Source: Thalassospira marina (GTDB lineage: Bacteria > Pseudomonadota > Alphaproteobacteria > Rhodospirillales > Thalassospiraceae). Taken from it: a stretch of DNA of 64,000 nucleotides. Both the position numbers and the translations under genes were made by a program. Within the stretch, counting starts at the first letter, position 1, and each line of letters starts with the position of its first letter. The DNA is taken from NCBI RefSeq assembly GCF_002844375.1, contig NZ_CP024200.1, forward strand, positions 233,501 through 297,500. The letters run 5' to 3'. This document shows positions 9,065 to 18,046 of the stretch, piece after piece. The notes beneath the pieces were generated by a model. It worked only from the letters and a program-made list of their open reading frames with translations, was not told where the DNA came from and did not search any database.

Positions 9065-9985
9065 ATGGTTCAATATTTCCTGCGACGGCTTTTTGCGTTA
9101 ATTCCGGTTCTGTTTCTGATTTCGATATTTGTTTTTATGTTCGTCCATGCGCTGCCGGGCGACCCGGCCCGTGTGCTGGCCGGGGAACATGCCACGCTGG
9201 AAGAAGTCGAAATCGTTCGCCGGACCCTTAACCTCAATGCGCCGCTTTATCAGCAATATTTCAAATTTATCGGCAATATCCTGAGCGGTAATCTGGGGAT
9301 TTCGCTGCGAACGCACGAACCGGTCACCACCATGATTGGCCGGGCCTTTATGCCGACCGTCTGGCTGGCATTGTGTGCGCTGGGCTGGTCGGTGCTGTTT
9401 GGCCTGATTTCAGGTGTGGTTTCGGCCGTTAAACGCGGCAGTGTTGGCGACCACGCCGGTATGTTTGCTGCTGTTTCCGGCATTTCGATGCCGCCTTTCT
9501 GGCTGGGCCTGCTGTTGATGCAGTTTTTCTCGGTCCAGTTGGGCTGGTTTGGCACCAGCGGGTTTGACAGCCTTTCGGACCTTGTTTTGCCGTCATTGAC
9601 ATTGGGTGCGGGTGTTGCCGCCATTATGGCGCGTTTCACACGTTCCGCTGTGATCGAGGTTGTCCGCGAGGATTACATCCGAACCGCCCGGGCCAAGGGG
9701 CTTAAGGAAAAAATTGTCATCTGGAAACATGCCCTGCGCAATGCCCTGATCCCGGTTGTCACCATGGCGGGCCTTCAGTTCGGCTTTTTGCTGGGTGGGT
9801 CGATTGTGATCGAACAGGTGTTTCGCTGGCCGGGCATGGGCGCGCTTTTGCTCGATGCCATCCGTTTTCGCGATTACACCGTGGTTCAGGCCGAGATCAT
9901 GATTTTCTCGCTTGAATTTCTGCTGATCAATCTTTTGGTTGATGTCCTTTACGGGCTGATCAATCCGAAAATTCGCTATAGCTAG
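9065..9985 (+). CDS. gsiC: Peptide ABC importer permease (DppB/GsiC type)
   Basis: 306 residues with about six membrane helices. The N-terminus MVQYFLRRLFALIPVLFLIS and the HALPGDPARVLAG periplasmic segment are typical of DppB/OppB permeases. The EAA coupling loop (EDYIRTARAKGLKEK) near residues 200-215 contacts the ATPase. The start is ATG 9065, 69 bp after the binding-protein stop with the hairpin in between. The following permease starts within 10 bp, so they are co-transcribed. Confidence 0.93.
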   Translation: MVQYFLRRLFALIPVLFLISIFVFMFVHALPGDPARVLAGEHATLEEVEIVRRTLNLNAPLYQQYFKFIGNILSGNLGISLRTHEPVTTMIGRAFMPTVWLALCALGWSVLFGLISGVVSAVKRGSVGDHAGMFAAVSGISMPPFWLGLLLMQFFSVQLGWFGTSGFDSLSDLVLPSLTLGAGVAAIMARFTRSAVIEVVREDYIRTARAKGLKEKIVIWKHALRNALIPVVTMAGLQFGFLLGGSIVIEQVFRWPGMGALLLDAIRFRDYTVVQAEIMIFSLEFLLINLLVDVLYGLINPKIRYS

Positions 9986-9994
9986 GATACCGTG

Positions 9995-10897
9995 ATGACG
10001 CAACAACCTGAAATCGTTATTGATGCGCCACCGGCCCTGAACGAACCGGCGACCAGTCCGATCCGGGAATTCTGGAAACGGTTTGCCAAACGCAAAGTCG
10101 CGGTCGCGGCGGGCATTTTCCTGCTGGCCATGTATGTTACGGCGTTTCTGGCCCCGGTTATTTTGCCATTCGGCCCCGATAGCTTTGACTACATGAACAC
10201 CCTGCAAACCCCAACGGCCCTGCATTGGGCCGGGACCGACGAATTTGGCCGCGATATTTTTGCCCGTTTGATGAATGGCGCAAAATTGTCGATGTTTATT
10301 GGTTTTACCTCGGTTTCGGTTGGGGCCGTGGTCGGTGTTCTGGCAGGTCTTTTTGCCGGTTATTATGGTGGCTGGCTGGATGCCTGCACGATGCGGATAT
10401 CGGACGTGCTGTTTGCCTTCCCCGGCATGTTGCTGGCGATTGGTATTGTCGCCATTCTTGGCCCGGGCCTGACCAACGTTATTGTCGCTGTGGCCATTTT
10501 CAGTGTGCCGGCATTTGCGCGTATCGTGCGTTCGGGCACGCTGGCGCATAAGGAAAGCACCTATGTCGAGGCTGCACGCGCGGCGGGGGCATCGGACTTT
10601 GTCATTATGTTCCGCCATATTTTGCCTGGTGTGCTGGGTGCGGTGATTGTTTATTTCACCATGCGAATTGGTACATCCATCATTACGGCAACCAGCCTGT
10701 CATTTCTGGGTTTGGGGGTTGAACCTTCGACCGCGGAATGGGGTGCGATGCTCTCAACCGGGCGCGATTACATGATGGCCGGTGAATGGCATCTAACGCT
10801 GTTTCCCGGTATTGCCATCTTTATTACGGTCCTGTCTTTCAACATTCTGGGCGATGGCCTGCATGATGCGCTGGACCCCAAACTGGACAAAGAATAA
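9995..10897 (+). CDS. gsiD: Peptide ABC importer permease (DppC/GsiD type)
   Basis: 300 residues from ATG 9995; a GTG lies immediately before at 9992 and would add one residue. The N-terminal cytoplasmic tail is followed by a helix, the HWAGTDEFGRDIFARL motif of DppC/OppC permeases, and an EAA loop STYVEAARAAGAS. Five to six membrane helices are expected. It pairs with the DppB-type permease just upstream and lies 24 bp before the P1 peptidase gene, which suggests import and peptide cleavage are expressed together. Confidence 0.93.
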   Translation: MTQQPEIVIDAPPALNEPATSPIREFWKRFAKRKVAVAAGIFLLAMYVTAFLAPVILPFGPDSFDYMNTLQTPTALHWAGTDEFGRDIFARLMNGAKLSMFIGFTSVSVGAVVGVLAGLFAGYYGGWLDACTMRISDVLFAFPGMLLAIGIVAILGPGLTNVIVAVAIFSVPAFARIVRSGTLAHKESTYVEAARAAGASDFVIMFRHILPGVLGAVIVYFTMRIGTSIITATSLSFLGLGVEPSTAEWGAMLSTGRDYMMAGEWHLTLFPGIAIFITVLSFNILGDGLHDALDPKLDKE

Positions 10898-10921
10898 GCC
10901 TGATCCCAGGCGATTAAAAAC

Positions 10922-11977
10922 ATGACAGAAAACTTGCGAAACGCGATAGCGTGTGCCGATTGGTGGGTTCATCCTACGGGACCAACCAATCAGATTACCG
11001 ATGTGCCCGGTGTGAAAGTCGGCCATTTTACCCATAAAAGCGGCGATACGGCACGCACCGGTGTAACGGCCATTTTGCCCCATGATGGCAACCTGTTTGA
11101 CCGGCCAGTTCATGCCGGAACCGCCATTTTAAACGGCTTTGGCAAAAGTGCCGGTCTGGTCCAGGTCGAAGAACTGGGCGAGATTGAAACACCGATTATC
11201 CTGACCAATACCTTTGGCGTTGCGGACTGCACCAAGGCCCTGATCAAACGCACCATTGCGCAAAACCCCGATGTGGGCCGTAAAATGGCAACGGTTAACC
11301 CGTTGGTGATGGAATGCAATGATGGCGTGGTAAACGACATTCAGGCCTTTCATGTGACCGAAGCCATGGTTGACAAGGCCATTGATAATGCCGGTACGCA
11401 GTTTGACCAGGGAACGGTTGGTGCCGGGACCGGCATGAAAACTTTTGGCTTTGCGGGTGGCATTGGTTCGGCCTCGCGGCGGGTAAAGCTTGCTGGCGGC
11501 GTGCATTACCATGTCGGTGCGCTGGTTTTATCCAATTTCGGCCAGAAATCCGAATTGCGGGTGCTGGGGCAAAAGCCATCAGCTCCTGTCGCACCTGCTT
11601 CCCCGGCGGGCGAGGATTTTGACAAAGGATCGATCATTATTGTTCTGGCAACCGATGCCCCGCTTGATTCCCGTCAACTTTCGCGGCTGAGCCGCCGGTC
11701 ATCGGCGGCATTGGGGCGGCTGGGCAGTTACCTTGGCCATCAAAGCGGCGATATCGCGGTGGCCTTTTCCACCCAAAACGTCAAGGCGCGTGATGGCGAC
11801 GCGGTTTATGCAGGGCAGTTTGTTTCGGAAAGCTGCATGAATGCGTTTTTCCACTGCAGTGTCGAGGCAGTGGAAGAAGCCGTTTTAAATGCCATGTGGA
11901 ATGGGCAGGCAACACCGTCCTATAATGGTAAAACCCTGCCGGAATTTCGGGCGTTTTATCGGGCATGTACAGCCTGA
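10922..11977 (+). CDS. P1-family peptidase (DmpA-like L-aminopeptidase/D-esterase)
   Basis: 351 residues. ITDVPGVKVGHFTH at the N-terminus and the EDFDKGSIIIVLATDAPL segment are hallmarks of family P1 (clan PE). DmpA-type precursors are split before the serine of the GS pair, which becomes the catalytic N-terminal nucleophile; here this is the Ser in KGSIIIV. Related enzymes release N-terminal D- or L-residues from peptides, amides and beta-peptides. A second conserved part, SGDIAVAFSTQN, is present. It has no signal peptide, so it should be cytoplasmic, acting on peptides imported by the transporter encoded upstream. Confidence 0.9.
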   Translation: MTENLRNAIACADWWVHPTGPTNQITDVPGVKVGHFTHKSGDTARTGVTAILPHDGNLFDRPVHAGTAILNGFGKSAGLVQVEELGEIETPIILTNTFGVADCTKALIKRTIAQNPDVGRKMATVNPLVMECNDGVVNDIQAFHVTEAMVDKAIDNAGTQFDQGTVGAGTGMKTFGFAGGIGSASRRVKLAGGVHYHVGALVLSNFGQKSELRVLGQKPSAPVAPASPAGEDFDKGSIIIVLATDAPLDSRQLSRLSRRSSAALGRLGSYLGHQSGDIAVAFSTQNVKARDGDAVYAGQFVSESCMNAFFHCSVEAVEEAVLNAMWNGQATPSYNGKTLPEFRAFYRACTA

Positions 11978-12010
11978 TTATCGCCGATATCCGCGAAATA
12001 TGACGCACAA

Positions 12011-12052
12011 AAAAACCGGCTTTCTGGTGCAAATTCCAGAAAGCCGGTTTTT
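12011..12052. terminator. Bidirectional Rho-independent terminator
   Basis: A perfect 17-bp stem (12011-12027 with 12036-12052) with an 8-nt loop. Its AT outer end gives T-runs in both directions. It separates two convergent genes, the P1 peptidase (plus) and the M55 peptidase (minus). Confidence 0.92.
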
Positions 12053-12070
12053 GTTTTTGGGGCCTTGCTG

Positions 12071-12892
12071 TTATTGCAGCCCGTTTACAATCAGCGCCAG
12101 TGCGGAAATGGTGCTGATGGCATCGGCGTGTGAATTGGCAACAAACTTGACGGTTTGGGCATCACACCGTTCCATCTGCGGCAAAAGGGCCGCGCCATCG
12201 GCATAAAGCTGTTTGTGGAAACGCACCGAAATGGTCAGCGGCACCTTGCACGGGCTTTCAACCGGCGCACCTTTTGCTGCGGCAACAACTTCGCTGACCT
12301 GTTGTGTAATCATTTCGCGCGATTTTTTCGGCGACAGGCTGTTCATTGCACCGGCACCCAATGCCTGTTTGACCGTGATGTTACGGGCAGACGGGAACTG
12401 CGCGGAAATTTCCTGTGCCAGGCGGTCATCACCGCTTACGGCAAGAAGGGGCACGCCAATTTCGGCAGCATAACCGCCAAACAGGGTTGGTTCACCGGCC
12501 TGTACGCCATTGATCACGATGGAATGAAAGGCAAGGCCGCTTACAGTGTGGGCCATGACGCCAAAGTTTGACGCCGCACCGTGATAGCCGATCAGAATGA
12601 CGCCATCATGTTTATCATCAATGCCCTGGATCATGGATAACGGGCGCGGTTTGCCCGAAACCAGCCGGGCACGTTCATCCAGGTCTTCGGCGATGATATT
12701 GCGCATCGGGCCGTGGGAATCTGCCACGGTGACTTCGGTGGCACCACCATCAAATGCGCCTGCAATGGCGGCATTGGCTTCCTGGGTCATCAGGCGGCGG
12801 GCAACCTCGTATTCCGGGTTACCGCGCCGACCCTGCAGGGTTTCACAAACGCCTGCTACACCTTCGATATCAACAGAAATAAAAATTCGCAA
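12071..12892 (-). CDS. dppA: M55-family D-aminopeptidase (DppA)
   Basis: 273 residues starting with TTG at 12892, with AGGAGG 8 bp upstream. All residues known for Bacillus DppA are in register: zinc ligands D8 and E10 (SVDIEG), H60 (DSHGPMRN), H104 (GYHGAAS) and E134, plus the catalytic H115 (GVMAHTVSG). DppA is a self-compartmentalising decameric zinc enzyme that hydrolyses D-Ala-D-Ala and related D-peptides in the cytoplasm. It is convergent to the peptide import operon, 94 bp away, and extends that locus's range to D-amino-acid peptides such as peptidoglycan fragments. Confidence 0.92.
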   Translation of the reverse strand: MRIFISVDIEGVAGVCETLQGRRGNPEYEVARRLMTQEANAAIAGAFDGGATEVTVADSHGPMRNIIAEDLDERARLVSGKPRPLSMIQGIDDKHDGVILIGYHGAASNFGVMAHTVSGLAFHSIVINGVQAGEPTLFGGYAAEIGVPLLAVSGDDRLAQEISAQFPSARNITVKQALGAGAMNSLSPKKSREMITQQVSEVVAAAKGAPVESPCKVPLTISVRFHKQLYADGAALLPQMERCDAQTVKFVANSHADAISTISALALIVNGLQ

Positions 12893-13067
12893 CGTCCCGG
12901 CCTCCTGATTGGTATGTGATTATCGGCAATCTTACTGCCTTCAAATCATCCTTCACCAATGCCGATCCGACATGGATCATACCAAATCGGGCGCTTATAC
13001 AGGGGTATGTACCCGTTATCAGGTGCCATTCGTTCGGCCGGGACGATATTGCGAAATATTGGTGCCT

Positions 13068-14120
13068 TTACCGGATCGCCTGCCCATTGGCATCAAACAG
13101 ATGCAGGTTTTCGGCATCAAATGTCAGGCCAACGGTTGCGCCGGTTTCAAGGTCGGAATAACCGACGATCCGAACCGTAAACAGGCCGACATTTTCTACC
13201 TGGATATAGGCAAAGCTGTCTGACCCCAGATGCTCCATGACCTCGATCTGGCCGGTCAGAATGCCATCATTCGCGTTGGTCAGGCTGATATGTTCGGGCC
13301 GAATGCCAAAATGCGTTGCCGATTGTGCATTGCGCCCGGTGGCAAAGGTGCCGCCACCGGCAAATGAAATGTTTTCGCCATTGCCCGTGCATGGTGCGAC
13401 ATTCATTTTGGGCGAACCAATAAACTGCGCAACAAACAGATTGGCCGGGTTGCGATAAAGCTCCAGCGGGGTGCCGACCTGTTCGATCTGGCCTGCCTGC
13501 AACACCACAATTTTGGTGGCAAGGGTCATGGCCTCGACCTGATCATGGGTTACATAGATCATGGTTGCCGCCAGCTTTTTATGCAGGCGGGCAATTTCCA
13601 GGCGCATTTCAACGCGCAGGCCTGCATCAAGGTTGGAAAGCGGTTCGTCAAACAAAAATGCCTTGGGTTCACGCACAATGGCGCGGCCAATGGCAACACG
13701 TTGGCGCTGCCCACCCGAAAGTTCCTTTGGTTTGCGATCCAGCAACTGGTCAAGCTGCAGGGTGGTGGCGGCTTCATCAACCTTGGCCTTGATCGATGCC
13801 TTGTCCATATGTGCCACTTCCAGGGCAAAGCCGACATTTTCGCGCACGGTTTTGTGCGGATAAAGCGCATAGGACTGAAATACCATCGAAAGTTCGCGTT
13901 CAGCCGGTGGTTTGCCGGTAACATCGTCACCATCAATCAGGATTTGCCCGTCGCTGGCCTCGACCAGCCCGGCAATCAGGCGCAGCAGGGTGGATTTACC
14001 ACACCCTGACGGGCCGACAAAAATCATCAAATCACCTTCATCGATGGTCAGGTCAATGCCCTTGATCACCTCGACATCACGAAAGGATTTGCGCACATTG
14101 CGAAGTTCGATCTGACCCAT
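13068..14120 (-). CDS. ugpC: Sugar ABC importer ATPase, UgpC/MalK type
   Basis: 350 residues from ATG 14120; the frame runs to 14240 but those residues precede the conserved start (MGQIELRNVRKSF). Walker A GPSGCGKST at 36-44, signature LSGGQRQRV, Walker B FLFDEPLSNLD, then the C-terminal MalK-type regulatory (TOBE) domain including FGIRPEH. It is the last gene of the LacI-led operon, starting 1 bp after the glycoside hydrolase stop. It energises the two permeases at 15428-17975. Confidence 0.93.
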   Translation of the reverse strand: MGQIELRNVRKSFRDVEVIKGIDLTIDEGDLMIFVGPSGCGKSTLLRLIAGLVEASDGQILIDGDDVTGKPPAERELSMVFQSYALYPHKTVRENVGFALEVAHMDKASIKAKVDEAATTLQLDQLLDRKPKELSGGQRQRVAIGRAIVREPKAFLFDEPLSNLDAGLRVEMRLEIARLHKKLAATMIYVTHDQVEAMTLATKIVVLQAGQIEQVGTPLELYRNPANLFVAQFIGSPKMNVAPCTGNGENISFAGGGTFATGRNAQSATHFGIRPEHISLTNANDGILTGQIEVMEHLGSDSFAYIQVENVGLFTVRIVGYSDLETGATVGLTFDAENLHLFDANGQAIR

Positions 14121-14121
14121 G

Positions 14122-15423
14122 TTATTGTGTCTCCGTTTTTGGGCGGGCAGTGGGCGACGCCCAGTAAAGCCACATGGCGGCTGTCCATGAAAAATCCTTG
14201 CCACCGCCACCATTGCCGGTGACCGGGCTGAAATATTCACGGAAATCCGATTTTTCGATCAGGGCGGCGGTATCATTGGCCACCAGTTCGGCCAGGTCCG
14301 GGCGGCCATGTTCCGCAAGGCCGGTTGCGATCATCCAGTTGATCATCGCCCATACCGGGCCGCGCCAATAGCGGATATCGTCAAACGCGATATTGTTGGG
14401 GTCAAAGCTGGGCACGGCGAAATTGATTTTCTGGCGCCATTCCAACAGGGTCGAATAATGTGCCCTGGCCCGGATATCGTTTTCCGGTCCTCCGTACAGT
14501 GATAGCCAACTACCTGATGTCAAACGATTGTCAAGTTTGTTGTGGCGCAAATCCAGCGTCACATATCCTTGCGCGATGTCGGACCAAAGCTGGTTAAAAC
14601 CTTTATCAAGCCGGGCCAGCCGGGCGGTGGCGCGGCTGGCAATGTCGGGCAGGTTAAATTGTAGGGCAAGGGCGACAAGGTCGCGTTCGGCCCGGCGTAA
14701 AATGGCATTCATGCCCGGTTCCGCCACCCAGAACGGGCAATGATCGGCAATGGTTTTAACATCCCACTGGCAGTTACGCCCAAACTGCACCAACGCCATA
14801 TAGTGATCATAGTCGTGGTTTTTGGGGCGTTCGGCCTCGTTCACCATTTGGGTGTCGCGGCGAAGGAATGTGCCAACATTCGATGTATCGACATGGGACA
14901 ATGGTTCATCCCAGTCTGGCAGGTTGTCGCGCCCGCTTTCCCATGGGTGCATGATGGCAACCACGCCCCGGCCTTCGGGGTCACGCGCATCGGCAAACCA
15001 TTGGTGCCAGCGGTCAAGTGCGTGCAGCATCGGGGTGACCCGCGCGCCATGGTCACCCGGCATCGATGATGCAAGCTGGCGAACGACCGTCGCCGCAACA
15101 GGGGGCTGGGTAATGCCCGATGTGGGCGGGGTATGGCCGCTTTGCCATTCGCCGGGGCCAGGAAAATAGCCTTCTTCATGCTGCCAGAACACGATATGCG
15201 GCACCATGCCGTTATCCCACTGGGCAGATAGCAGCTTTTCAATTTCCTGCCAGGCGCGGTCGCTATCATAGGTGGCAATGCCAAGGGCGGTAAGGGCGGA
15301 ATCCCAGTTCCATTGAAAAGGATAAAGCCCTTTGGTGGGAACGGTATAACCGCCTTTGTCATTTTCGCGCAGGATGCGGCGTGCTTCGCCGTCCAGGCGG
15401 GCGGTCGTTTCGGGATTGATCAC
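14122..15423 (-). CDS. GH63-like glycoside hydrolase (glucosyl/mannosylglycerate hydrolase type)
   Basis: 433 residues forming a single (alpha/alpha)6 catalytic domain (MGH1-like, GH63). Typical segments are PFQWNWDSALTALG, the acid-containing WESGRDNLPDWD, and WRGPVWAMINWM. Length and motifs agree with bacterial mannosylglycerate and glucosylglycerate hydrolases (about 445 residues), which release the sugar and glycerate from these osmolytes. It has no signal peptide, so it acts in the cytoplasm on substrate brought in by the ABC importer encoded in the same operon. Substrate choice is inferred from family and context; other GH63 alpha-glucosides remain possible. Confidence 0.85.
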   Translation of the reverse strand: MINPETTARLDGEARRILRENDKGGYTVPTKGLYPFQWNWDSALTALGIATYDSDRAWQEIEKLLSAQWDNGMVPHIVFWQHEEGYFPGPGEWQSGHTPPTSGITQPPVAATVVRQLASSMPGDHGARVTPMLHALDRWHQWFADARDPEGRGVVAIMHPWESGRDNLPDWDEPLSHVDTSNVGTFLRRDTQMVNEAERPKNHDYDHYMALVQFGRNCQWDVKTIADHCPFWVAEPGMNAILRRAERDLVALALQFNLPDIASRATARLARLDKGFNQLWSDIAQGYVTLDLRHNKLDNRLTSGSWLSLYGGPENDIRARAHYSTLLEWRQKINFAVPSFDPNNIAFDDIRYWRGPVWAMINWMIATGLAEHGRPDLAELVANDTAALIEKSDFREYFSPVTGNGGGGKDFSWTAAMWLYWASPTARPKTETQ

Positions 15424-15427
15424 ACTA

Positions 15428-16657
15428 TTATCCTTTCACGCTGCCAGATGTCAGGCCCTGCACAAGGAACCGTTCAAACCACAGAAACACCACCAGAATG
15501 GGGATTGTGGCAACAACAGCACCCGCCATCAGATGCTGGCGGGGCACCTCGGATGAATTAAGCGATACCACCCCGCGTGACAGGGTGAAGATGTTGGGGT
15601 CATCAAGGAACATGAAAGCAAACAGGAATTCGTTCCAGGCGATCATGAAAACATAAAGCGATACCGATGCCAGGGCTGGCAAAGCCAGCGGCAGGGTAAT
15701 TTTCCAGATCACGCCAAGGCGACCAAGGCCATCCATCAGCCCGGCTTCTTCCAGTTCCACCGGAAGCCCCCGGAAATAACCCTGCAACATGTAAAGTGCG
15801 ACGGGAACCGTTGTGGCGGGATAGACAATCAACAGGCCCAAAATCGAATTGCGCAGGCCCACCTGGCTAAACACCGAATAAAGCGGAATAACCAGCACGA
15901 TCATGGGGACCAGATAAATCAGCAATACCGATTTCGACAGAATGTTTTGCCCCGGAAAACGCAACCGTGCCACCGCATAGGCACCCGGAATGGAAAATGC
16001 CAGCGTGATCAGAACGGTACAGACAGAAACAATCGTGGATATCAGCAGGAAACGGCCAAAATTGAACTTGGTGAACAGTTCGATATAGCTGTTAAACAGG
16101 CTTTCGCTGCCTTGCGAGAAATCAACCGACAGATCCAGCGGGTTTTGAAACAGGCTTTGCTGGCTTTTCAGGCTGGTCATCAGCATCACATAAAATGGCA
16201 AAACCACGATGACGGTGAAAAAGACAAAACCAAAACCGCGCAAGACCCGCACGATGACAACATCGATTTTATAACGCGTCAGAATGCCGCCTTCGATGCC
16301 ATCCAGGCAGGCCCGGTTTGCCAGCGTGATGGCACCGGCAATAATGGCAATCGCAATCGCCTGGGCAACTGGCGCACTGGTGAAGGGTTCGGTAAAGGGG
16401 GCGGCAAAGGAAAAGCCCAGCATGGCAATGATTGCGCCAATAAAGGCCGCCAGATAAAGCCCGTTTGTCCGCAAGTTCGGGCTGCGCAACATAATGATGG
16501 CGGCACTGACAGCACCCGCCACGGCCCCGGCCGAAATAACGGGTGCCGATGGCAAACCCGAAATCAGCGTCAGGGAAATGCCGGCAATGGCAATGGCGAG
16601 TATTCCCCAGAGCAGCCCGGACAGAATGGCAAGAAGAAAACCGGTTCCGATACGCAT
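15428..16657 (-). CDS. Sugar ABC permease (MalG type) with extra N-terminal membrane domain
   Basis: 409 residues from ATG 16657, arranged as TGACATG after the upstream permease stop. The C-terminal ~270 residues are a normal MalG-type permease: VLPFYVMLMTSLKS, GAYAVARLRFPG, and the EAA loop EEAGLMDGLGRLGVIWKITLPLALP. Before this lies an additional ~130-residue hydrophobic part with about four predicted membrane helices (residues 5-115), absent from ordinary MalG proteins (~280 residues). Its role is unknown. It pairs with the MalF-type permease encoded immediately upstream. Confidence 0.9.
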   Translation of the reverse strand: MRIGTGFLLAILSGLLWGILAIAIAGISLTLISGLPSAPVISAGAVAGAVSAAIIMLRSPNLRTNGLYLAAFIGAIIAMLGFSFAAPFTEPFTSAPVAQAIAIAIIAGAITLANRACLDGIEGGILTRYKIDVVIVRVLRGFGFVFFTVIVVLPFYVMLMTSLKSQQSLFQNPLDLSVDFSQGSESLFNSYIELFTKFNFGRFLLISTIVSVCTVLITLAFSIPGAYAVARLRFPGQNILSKSVLLIYLVPMIVLVIPLYSVFSQVGLRNSILGLLIVYPATTVPVALYMLQGYFRGLPVELEEAGLMDGLGRLGVIWKITLPLALPALASVSLYVFMIAWNEFLFAFMFLDDPNIFTLSRGVVSLNSSEVPRQHLMAGAVVATIPILVVFLWFERFLVQGLTSGSVKG

Positions 16658-16658
16658 G

Positions 16659-17975
16659 TCAGGAATCCTCGCGATGGACGAAACGGAAATAAACAACGGC
16701 AAAGACCAGCAGCATGAAAAAGATGACAACTGCCACCGCGGCCCCGGCACCAAGATTGGACAGGGCAAAACCCTGTTCGTAGACATCCACGGTCAAAGTC
16801 CGGGTGCCTGCGGCCCCGCCGGTTAACAGGAAAATGTCGTCGAACTTGTTAAACGTCCAAATGAAGCGCAGCAAAAACAGGGTGGATAAAATGCCGATCA
16901 GCTGCGGCAGCGAGATATGCCAGAACTGTTGAAGCGGTGTGGCCCCGTCAACCTCGGCGGCTTCATACATGTCTGACGAAATGGACTGCATGCGCGCCAG
17001 AATGAACAGGAAAGATAACGGGAAATAACGCCATGCCTCGAACGCGATAACGGTGGCAAGAGCCAGCGGGAATTCAAATGTAACGCCAAAAAATGTAACG
17101 GGGACGGATCGCGCACCAAAGAAATTGATGCCTTCGCCCGCAATGTTCATTTTTTGCAAAACAGCATTAAACGTGCCTGAAAACGGGTCCAGCAGGATCA
17201 GCCACGTAAAGGCAACGGCAATGACCGGCGCAACATAGGGAAACAAAAACAGCCCGCGCAGAATGGAACGCCCGGCGAATTTTTTGTTAAGCAATTGTGC
17301 GGCAAACAGGCCCAAAATCAGCGCGCCGCCGGTGCCAAAAACCGTATAGGCAATCGTCACCCACAGAACCGACCAGAATTCGCGCGAATTGAACACATTG
17401 ATAAAATTGTCAAAGGTGAATTCGGCATTGGTCAGGATATTGTCGGCATCACCCGTGATGGCGGGTTCGCTATCACGCGGGCGAACAGGGTTATCGATAT
17501 AGGCCTGATCCGCCGTCACACTGATGGCAAAACGTTCGCGTGTGCCACCTTCCCAGTCGCCCAGTTCGCACAGAATGTTACGATCATCAACGCGGCAGTG
17601 GGAATCTGTTTTGCTCAGGCTCAGGCCTGCGGGCAGGGTATCACGCAGGGTGACGTTTTTGATTTCTTCGGTTTGCGATGAATTGCGCACTCGGTATTCA
17701 ATTTTGGCTTCGTCACCGGCCTTTTCCAAATGCCCGCGCAGGCGTTCGGATGCGATGATGCGCGGTGGACGCAGATCACCCAGCGTTACCGGCTTTGCCG
17801 ATATCCAGAAATTGGCAATCAGCGGAAACAGCACAATGCCCAGCACAATAACAAAAGTGGGCAAAAGCAGGCTGTAAGCCAGCCGTGCCTCGCGCCGTTC
17901 CATTGGGCCGATGCGCCGTTTTTTTTGGGTTGGTGCGGGGCTTTGGGGTGGGGTGTTTGTTGTTGCCGTGGTCAT
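16659..17975 (-). CDS. Sugar ABC permease (MalF type) with DUF11-like periplasmic insert
   Basis: 438 residues from ATG 17975, which has GAGGCAGG upstream; an ATG at 17993 lies inside a stable hairpin and has a poorer site. One helix (about 33-55) is followed by a periplasmic loop in which residues 90-157 resemble a DUF11-type beta-sandwich (IEYRVRN..., NVTLRDTLPAGLSL, then a closing RFAISVTA strand). The remaining helices follow with an EAA loop, YEAAEVDGATPLQQF. MalF of E. coli also carries a periplasmic loop domain that touches the binding protein, but not of this type. The C-terminus matches the MalF/UgpA group. Confidence 0.88.
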   Translation of the reverse strand: MTTATTNTPPQSPAPTQKKRRIGPMERREARLAYSLLLPTFVIVLGIVLFPLIANFWISAKPVTLGDLRPPRIIASERLRGHLEKAGDEAKIEYRVRNSSQTEEIKNVTLRDTLPAGLSLSKTDSHCRVDDRNILCELGDWEGGTRERFAISVTADQAYIDNPVRPRDSEPAITGDADNILTNAEFTFDNFINVFNSREFWSVLWVTIAYTVFGTGGALILGLFAAQLLNKKFAGRSILRGLFLFPYVAPVIAVAFTWLILLDPFSGTFNAVLQKMNIAGEGINFFGARSVPVTFFGVTFEFPLALATVIAFEAWRYFPLSFLFILARMQSISSDMYEAAEVDGATPLQQFWHISLPQLIGILSTLFLLRFIWTFNKFDDIFLLTGGAAGTRTLTVDVYEQGFALSNLGAGAAVAVVIFFMLLVFAVVYFRFVHREDS

Positions 17976-17994
17976 ATTGGCCTGCCTCGTCATC

Positions 17995-18021
17995 CCGGCC
18001 AGGAAAATGCTTCCTGGCCGG
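17995..18021 (-). other. Intercistronic hairpin after the sugar-binding protein gene
   Basis: CCGGCCAGGAA (17995-18005) and TTCCTGGCCGG (18011-18021) form a perfect 11-bp stem with a 5-nt loop. It lies 26 bp downstream of the binding-protein stop and just before the permease start. No T-run follows in the transcribed direction. It is the same arrangement as at 9012-9045 and 22756-22789. Confidence 0.75.
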
Positions 18022-18046
18022 TCGGTTGGCGCGAAAAAAGGATCGC

